A DNA stretch of 64,000 bases, from positions 205,716,001 to 205,780,000 of the forward strand of contig JBITNC010000001.1 of the NCBI GenBank assembly GCA_050084985.1, read 5' to 3'. The stretch comes from Nageia nagi. Taxonomy: Eukaryota; Pinophyta. Made by a program: the position numbers and the translations under genes. Position 1 is the first letter of the stretch. Every line of letters begins with the position of its first letter. The notes under the pieces were generated by a model. It was given only the letters and a program-made list of their open reading frames with translations, made no database searches and was not told the origin of the DNA. This document shows, in pieces, positions 58,016-64,000 of the stretch.

Positions 58016-60795
58016 TCAAATCATCTATCATCCATTAAATCATGAAGGGCATGATTTAATTGGTGGCAATGTTCAATATTATGCCCCAAGTGATGATGAT
58101 AAACATGATGTCCATACTTATCGTATTTTATTGACTTAGGTTTTAGGTTTTCTTTCATTATATGATATAACATCCTCTTAGGTTGTTCCAAAGATTGCAT
58201 TCCATCATTGTAATCATATTTGGATTTTGATTTCCATCTCATATATTTATGATTATGCTCTTTCCTAGCAAAGATGGATGATGATCTCCCCTTTGACTTT
58301 TGCATAGGAGGTTTCATTTTCGATGATTTTGTAATATTATAATGTGAGTATGGATTTTCATCTCTTTGTACACAATGGAGTACTCCCTCATGAATGTATT
58401 TTAGACAACCATGAAATTTAGATGGGACACATTCCATTTCTTGAATCCATGGTCTACCTAAAAGAATATTATATTGTTCAATGTTTCCTTCAATTATATA
58501 TAATGATGTTTGTATCGTCTTACATCCAATGGTGATGGGTAACACTATTGACCCTATTGTTGAACATAAGGCATTATTAAATGCTTTTATTTGTAATGAT
58601 GGTAAAGAAATATGAGAGAAAGGAAGATTCAATTTGTGATATGCCAATGTAGATATGATATTGACATCTGACCCTTCATCTATTAATATCCTCTTAACAA
58701 TTTTACCATTTACTTTAGCAATGACATGGAGAGGTGGATCTAACCCTTGAAGTCCCTTGTTTGGTTGTCTCTCATGGTCATAAAAAGAAATTATAGGCTA
58801 ATGTATCAATGGAGGAACTTGCATTTTGTATTTTTGATTATATGATATATCAATTTGTTTTTCTTGTATGTTTTGAGTTCCAGTATCAACTCCAACTATT
58901 CCTATAATAGGTTGATTACTTGGATTCCAGGTGGGTGTCACTTGACTATAATTAGGTACAATAGATACCGTATTTACTTGATATGAAGGAATTGAGTCTT
59001 GATAATTTTTTAAATTTTGATCTGAAATAGAAGTATGGTCTTCAACTTCCAAGTTATTATCTTTGATTGAATTTTGAGTTATATTTCTCAATGCTAAACA
59101 ATTTTTTGTACTATGACCTCTTTGATGGTGATAATTACAATACTCATTTTTGTTATATTTTTCTTTCCTCATAATTTTTATTTCACCATATTCAATTTTA
59201 ACCTTCTCAATTATAACTGCTTGAGCAATAGCTTCTTCGAGAGTATTATATTGTTGGATTTGTAATATACTAGCTATATGCCTTAAACAATTTTGACTAA
59301 ATAATTTAACTAACTCCTCCTAAGGTAAAGTATAGGGCATGCCATAGAGTATATCCCTCCATCGTGAAACAAAGTCAACAATTGATTCATTCTAAGATTG
59401 TTTTAGTTATACAAGATCCATAATAGAAGATTCCTCTTTGATATAAATCCTAAAATGTTGTAAGAACAAGTTTGCCAATTGAGGAAATGAATAAATACTA
59501 TGTCGTGGCAAATTATTATACCATTCCAAGGCTTGGGCTACAAGCGTCATGGGGAACAAATGTATCATCAAGTCCTCATCATTATAAATTAGGTAATTTG
59601 AAAACTTAAACCACCTTAAATGTTCCTTAGGATCCTTATTTCCTGTAAAAGGAATTATCTTAGGCATTTCAAAGTTGTAAGGTAATTTCTTCTTAGGAAC
59701 ACTCGGATGGATGGGCTCATTGCAAATATTATCATATGTCAACTTATTGAACCTTGATATGTTCATTTCTTTATTCATGAAATCCTTCATGAAATCCTCT
59801 AATTCATTATTTGTCCAAATACCCTGAGGATGTTTTTAGTATCTTCTATGATTGGTATTTCTTTCTGACTTTAGGTTTGAATTATAAGATTCATCATCAA
59901 AAGGAGATCTTGATAACAATGATGAAGATGATAATGATGGAAGATTAGAAGGTAAATGATGCCCTTGCATTGGATTTCTAAGAGTTGTAGATGGTTGTAC
60001 TTTATTTTGTTGAGACTTCTCATGAAGTAACCAACTATCTCGAACTTCTTGTTTTACCTTATCAAAAATTTGTCGTTGTTTGTCAAGCTCTTGCTTTTCT
60101 TTTTCTTTAAGTTCTATATTCCTTTATTTAAGTTTGGCTTCCTCTTTTAACTTATGTCTAACATCTTCATATCTTTTACTAAAGTTTATAGTTTCTCCAT
60201 AATCTCTCTCTATGTGTTTTCTCTTTGCCTCCAACTCCGCAAAAGAGGGTATCTCTCCTACCTTGAATTGTTTAGCTAAAGCTTTTCTACATTTTTCTTG
60301 CGATGAGGGTTTCTCATAGGAGTAAGGATCATAGAAGAATTTGTTTGAGATATTACATTGAGGAGTTGTTTGTGAGGTTCTTACTGAATACAAGGTCATT
60401 CTATCAAAATCTTCCATACAAGACCTAGCCCTATGAAGTGTTTTTTGATAGCCAGGGTTAGTCATCCTAGCTTGTGAAGAGAAGATTTGAGGTTGATAAT
60501 ATAAGCTCTCAAGAGGCAATTATCTTTGTTTATTAGAGTAAGAGTCTTGATATATCCATACTTGGTAATTAAGAGGTGATGATAATTGCACCCAAGCTTG
60601 ACTCTTTTGGTTTGCATAAGTTTTTACATCATGCTTTTGTCTTATCTCTTCTTGTCTCATTTCTTTGACAAACTCATTGAAGGTTTTATCATGTTGATCA
60701 TAAGAAGAACATGCTTGTTGTTATTTATGGGATTCCCTTTGCAAAATATTCTTAGCTTTTTCATCATAGAAAATATTCCTACATAATTTATTTGT
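58016..60795 (-). pseudogene. R8 Gag-protease frame, nearly intact
   Basis: The best-preserved gene here: one minus-strand frame from about 60795 to 58021 with no visible frameshift and roughly seven stops, mostly at Gln positions. N-terminal region 60519-60124 (MPLESLYYQPQIFSSQARMT) leads into a charged coiled-coil-like stretch (KEKEKQELDKQRQIFDKVKQ). Capsid at 59700-59400: IPFTGNKDPKEHLRWFKFSN, IHLFPMTLVAQALEWYNNLP, FPQLANLFLQHFRIYIKEES. Zinc knuckle EYCNYHHQRGHSTKNC at about 59140-59090. Protease: IDEGSDVNIIST (active site, about 58690), LNLPFSHISLPSLQIK, EQYNILLGRPWIQEM. The frame ends HALHDLMDDR and is not followed by RT. The stops make the present copy inactive unless read through. Confidence 0.88.
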
Positions 60796-61644
60796 TATAT
60801 AGCTATCTTTTTATCACATTCCCAATTTTTCATCAAGCTAGTTTGATATTTTGAAGGTATTTTTAGTGGGTTTGAACAACATTCATCCTCATAAAAATTT
60901 GTATCATTATCATGATGTGTTGTTTCCCCACATGGATGTTCATTCCTAAGCTCAGTGTGTTAGCTTTGGAAATTTTATTTTTATATTTTTCATTTCTTTG
61001 TGATTGAAATTCTTGAGATTCAATAATACAATTTATGGATTTTTTAATTCTTATGTGAGGCTCTCCAATTTCTACTTATGATGAGAATGAACAAGTTTCA
61101 TCCTTGAACTCAAGAATATCATGAGATTCATGGAATCAATAGAAGGTCTTGTAACCTCTAGAAGGGGAGGAGAATGAAATTGCAATTCTGAGGAATGTTC
61201 TGAAAGGTCCTCAAGATTCATGTCAAGCTCCTCTTATTTAATATCATATTCATCCCAAGGTTGGGGTGAAGACATCAAGGTATCTTACTCTAGGAGGTTA
61301 TATGATTTAGCATAGGATGTTGCATCAAGGCCTTTGGCATTAATACTCGATTCATCCTTTAGCAAATTGGATTCATTAGGTTCGATAATCTCAAAAGGGG
61401 ATGCATAATAGGATTTTAATTTGATGAGATGTGTCGATGAGTTTTCAATCTTTATGATGGGCTCATTATTTTCAGTGTCAAACTCATCCCATGATGAGGG
61501 CGAAGGAATGGAAGAACTATACTCTAGCTCTTCATGGGATCTAACAAGGCTTTCTAAGGATTGAAGAAGAGGTATAGTACATTGTTCTATCTTTGCTAAA
61601 TATGCTAAAAGCTTTTCAATGTCAATATAAAAATCACCCTTCAT
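60796..61644 (-). pseudogene. R8 ORF upstream of gag (N-terminal extension)
   Basis: The open stretch 61285-61644 starts MKGDFYIDIEKLLAYLAKIE and continues with acidic, Ser-rich text (EELEYSSSIPSPSSWDEFDT, SSTHLIKLKSYYASPFEIIE). It lies in the same minus frame as the gag pieces and is linked by decayed sequence with SSPQPWDEYDIK and EELDMNLEDLSEHSSELQFH, an internal echo of the SSWDEFD segment. It may be the true N-terminus of Gag or a separate ORF1 as in some Ogre-type elements. No domain recognised. Confidence 0.55.
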
Positions 61645-61984
61645 GACCTTTGAAGTTGAATAAGTATCTAAGGTTGTCTTGGCAAGATGTGACCATAGTC
61701 TCTATATTTTTTATTTTACTTTGATAGAAAAAGGAACATAATTCAAAAGTGCAACCAAAACAAACCTCATAATGACAATTCCTTTAAGGCCTTATGAAAT
61801 GCATTTAAACAAGTAAAATACATTTATGCATATTACCCTCCCAAACATTCATGTCCATTTACTTATCTTATCTTAATGTGATACAATCAAAAGTTTATTT
61901 TAAGTGAATCTTGACCTTAATAAACCCGTTGTTCTTTTTTAATTATAATGTGATTCATTATCCAACCTCTTAATGATGTTCATT

Positions 61985-62690
61985 AACTCCTTCCAGCTAT
62001 GGAAGTTTTATATGTGATAAATTTCCTCTTCTTACTAGTCACATATCTCTTCGACCTCCAATGGAGTGGTAAGAGCAGACTTAGTAAAAAGCCATTAAGT
62101 GTAGATAAATTAATCAAGTGAGGTTCAATTACTCCTCCAAGATTCACATATCCCTTTGACCTCCAATGGAGTGGTAAGGGTAGACATCTTTAAGAGTGTT
62201 AATGTGAAGTATATTTCCAAATAATATGTGAATAAATTTTACCTCTTTCACTTAACTTATTTTTGATCACTTAGGATCGCTTGAAGCGCAAAAGTGAGAG
62301 CATACTTTGTTAAGTGAAAGTACATAGTGTATTCAAATCCCTCCAATTCATTAACCTTTTAATATGATTTATACTACCCAAAAACCCAATTTATTTTGTT
62401 TAAGTTCATTCCTTTTAATGTGATTCATTTACTCCTTCCAATTGTGGAAGTATTATGTGTAGTAAATAACCTCCTCTTACTAGTCACATATCGCTTCGAC
62501 CTCCAATGGAGTGGTAAGGGTAGACTTGGTAAGAGGTCATTATGTGTGGATAAATTAACCAAATTAATGATATTGTGAATGTGAAAGAAAAGAAGAATTA
62601 ATTACTCCTTCTTATCCAGTCTATTCTGGTCACCTTAGATCGCACGAAGTGCAAAGGGAGAGCATAAGTAGACAAGATAAAAAGTATTAA
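61985..62690 (-). ncRNA. R8 gag leader: duplicated hairpin module
   Basis: Two copies of a ~300-base module (61985-62330 and 62430-62690) in the untranslated leader. Stem-loops: cttcca-gcta-tggaag (61990-62005) and cttcca-attg-tggaag (62435-62450); ctcc-aat-ggag at 62056, 62161 and 62501; cgct-tga-agcg (62278-62288) and gcac-gaa-gtgc (62642-62652). Stems are kept while loops, and in the last pair the stem bases too, differ. A role in packaging or dimerisation of the element RNA is inference. Confidence 0.55.
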
Positions 62691-62904
62691 TGTGTACGTA
62701 CCCTTCACCCAAAACATGAAAAAAATACATAACATTAGACATAAAGTAAATTAATAAAAAAAATGCATTTAATCTTTTCTACCCATTCTTATATGTATTT
62801 TAGGCAAAGGAATCACATTCAAAAGTATCCTTCCATTTTAAAAACATATTATATATTTTATTTTATTTTTTTAGAAATAACAAAAGGAGGCAAAATGACT
62901 TGGA

Positions 62905-63062
62905 GTATGAGTCGCCAACGTTTAGATAGAGGTCACTGGCATTTATTCTGAGTCGTTGGCATCTGATTCCAATCACTGGCATTTAGTCTGGATTACTTTG
63001 TAAATCACTGGTATTCCTTTTGAGTCACCAGCATCCGATTCCAATCATTGGCATTTCTACAA
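62905..63062. repeat. ~20-bp minisatellite (tcactggcat type) in R8 leader
   Basis: Seven to eight imperfect copies of a 20-base unit such as ggtcactggcatttattctg, agtcgttggcatctgattcc, aatcactggcatttagtctg and agtcaccagcatccgattcc. The same unit appears singly in the LTRs and elsewhere in this family. Confidence 0.8.
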
Positions 63063-63187
63063 TAGATTTCCTAAAACACACAGAATGCAAAATTTGATGT
63101 TAGTATATGGAGAAATTCAAATAAACCAGATAACAGAAAGGTAAAATCATTATAAACAAAAGAAACCTCCCTATCAATAATGGAAGG

Positions 63188-63205
63188 GCCCTCCTTCTAG
63201 CACCA
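63188..63205 (-). other. R8 primer binding site
   Basis: On the minus strand the LTR ends ...gcaaca, then tt(c), then tggtgctagaaggagggc. It starts with TGG as required to pair with a tRNA CCA end and lies three bases inside the LTR. The tRNA species is not identified. Confidence 0.75.
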
Positions 63206-63208
63206 GAA

Positions 63209-64000
63209 TGTTGCAATGAAAATAGAGCTGGAATGTAGAATAACATAAAATACAATTATGCTTCAATCTTCACTGAACCTCAAATTATGTGAAATAGGTA
63301 AAAATGTTGTAATTGTAAATAGATATTGATTTTCAACTCAAACTACAATTTGCCCTTGGAAGGGACTTTTACAAATGCCATTTGCCAAAATAAGAGTATT
63401 AGATCTCCATTGTTTTTAATTTGCTTGCTTCTCTCCTTGATATGAACAACCTGTAAATCCTACACACATGCAAAAGACAATAACATCAAAGCATCTATGT
63501 ATGACATGTATTAAATTGAAGCTAGCATAAAATAATAAAAGGTATGAGCTCACAAGATTTTGGCAACATTACCCTACTTCAAAATTGGGCTAAGATTGGA
63601 TCCTATTGCTTTGTATTGGCTTGTATTTATAGATTTTGGGTGAGATGTTCCAAGGCTGGTAAGGGGAAGTGAAAAGCCACTATAGGTCATAACTGACCCC
63701 CTCTATCCACATCATCTTGGAAGAATGAAATGTTTCAACTTTCTCTCATTATTTTGGTTTCTTGTTCGGTTGTTACAGAGTCACTGGCGATTACTAGGCG
63801 GACGTCGATGACCATCCTAAAATGCTGGCATTTGTTTTGGGTCACTGGCAACTGGTTTTCAATTTTTATAACAATATTAAAATGACTACCAAATAGTTAA
63901 TTTTTATCAAAAAGGGGTCATGTGACCACTCATTTTGCATGTACTCAATGAGAGATATCCAATAATATGGTTTTTAAACCTATTTTATATTATCACAAAG
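63209..64000 (-). repeat. R8 5' LTR (truncated by window end)
   Basis: Matches 53028-53822; about 53 more bases are expected beyond the window. It carries the same TATA box (63620-63632) and motif copies (63776-63850). Differences from the left LTR cluster in the motif region. Confidence 0.9.

Larger units (their letters stand above)
53028..64000 (-). mobile_element. R8: young gag-protease-only LTR element, right end beyond window
   Basis: Minus-strand element: 3' LTR 53028-53875, PPT, long 3' region, Gag-protease frame (58021-61644), hairpin-rich leader, PBS and 5' LTR from 63209. No RT, RNase H or integrase anywhere between the LTRs, so it must rely on enzymes from relatives such as R5. 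It resembles the class of non-autonomous elements that keep only GAG. Its left LTR lies in I2 sequence at aataaag-tagt with no PBS on the left, which indicates insertion into I2. Confidence 0.8.

Overview
The window looks like intergenic DNA from a large, repeat-rich plant nuclear genome. I see no convincing host gene, tRNA or rRNA. GC is very low (about 30% in the stretch I counted by eye), CpG is almost absent, and in-frame stops in the decayed proteins usually sit where glutamine is expected (CAG/CAA to TAG/TAA). That pattern fits heavy cytosine methylation followed by C-to-T decay. A very AT-rich gymnosperm such as Welwitschia would fit, but this is a weak inference and the species cannot be fixed from the sequence.

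Almost everything recognisable is Ty3/gypsy LTR retrotransposon of the Tat/Ogre type, marked by a second, archaeal-type RNase H (aRH). From left to right: R1 (1-2890, +) is the pol end of one element. R2 (about 3039-16015, +) is a complete but ancient 13-kb element with two ~1.4-kb LTRs, a PBS, gag, protease, aRH, RT, RNase H, integrase and a long extra 3' ORF; its aRH lies before RT. 16016-19100 has no gene but holds a (CA)51 microsatellite. A ~275-bp tandem array (19160-19998 and 27680-28435) is split by R3 (about 20000-27669, +), which has gag to integrase and a 3' LTR but no visible 5' LTR. 28470-29530 is the end of a CACTA (En/Spm, TNP2-like) transposase on the minus strand. 29950-33930 is gene-free with short repeats.

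From 33930 rightward the elements are on the minus strand. R4 (33931-37430) and R5 (37440-41890) are pol remnants lacking gag. R5 is cut at 41890 by a chain of related LTRs (41891-42803, 47340-48252, 53028-53875, 63209 to the window end). The first two internal segments have lost gag-pol but carry, antisense to the element, a plant-mobile-domain (PMD) gene; the copy at 49556 has a plausible GT-AG intron. The third (R8, 53028 to beyond 64000) is the youngest: its LTRs are about 95% identical, it has PBS and PPT, and it holds a long Gag-protease frame with no RT, RNase H or integrase, so it is a non-autonomous gag-carrying derivative. It appears to sit inside the PMD-bearing segment to its left.

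The most interesting signals are the aRH-before-RT order in R2, the antisense PMD genes, hairpins whose paired arms change together in the R7/R8 family, a duplicated hairpin-rich gag leader in R8, and a ~20-bp motif that recurs through LTRs, leader and intron of this family.
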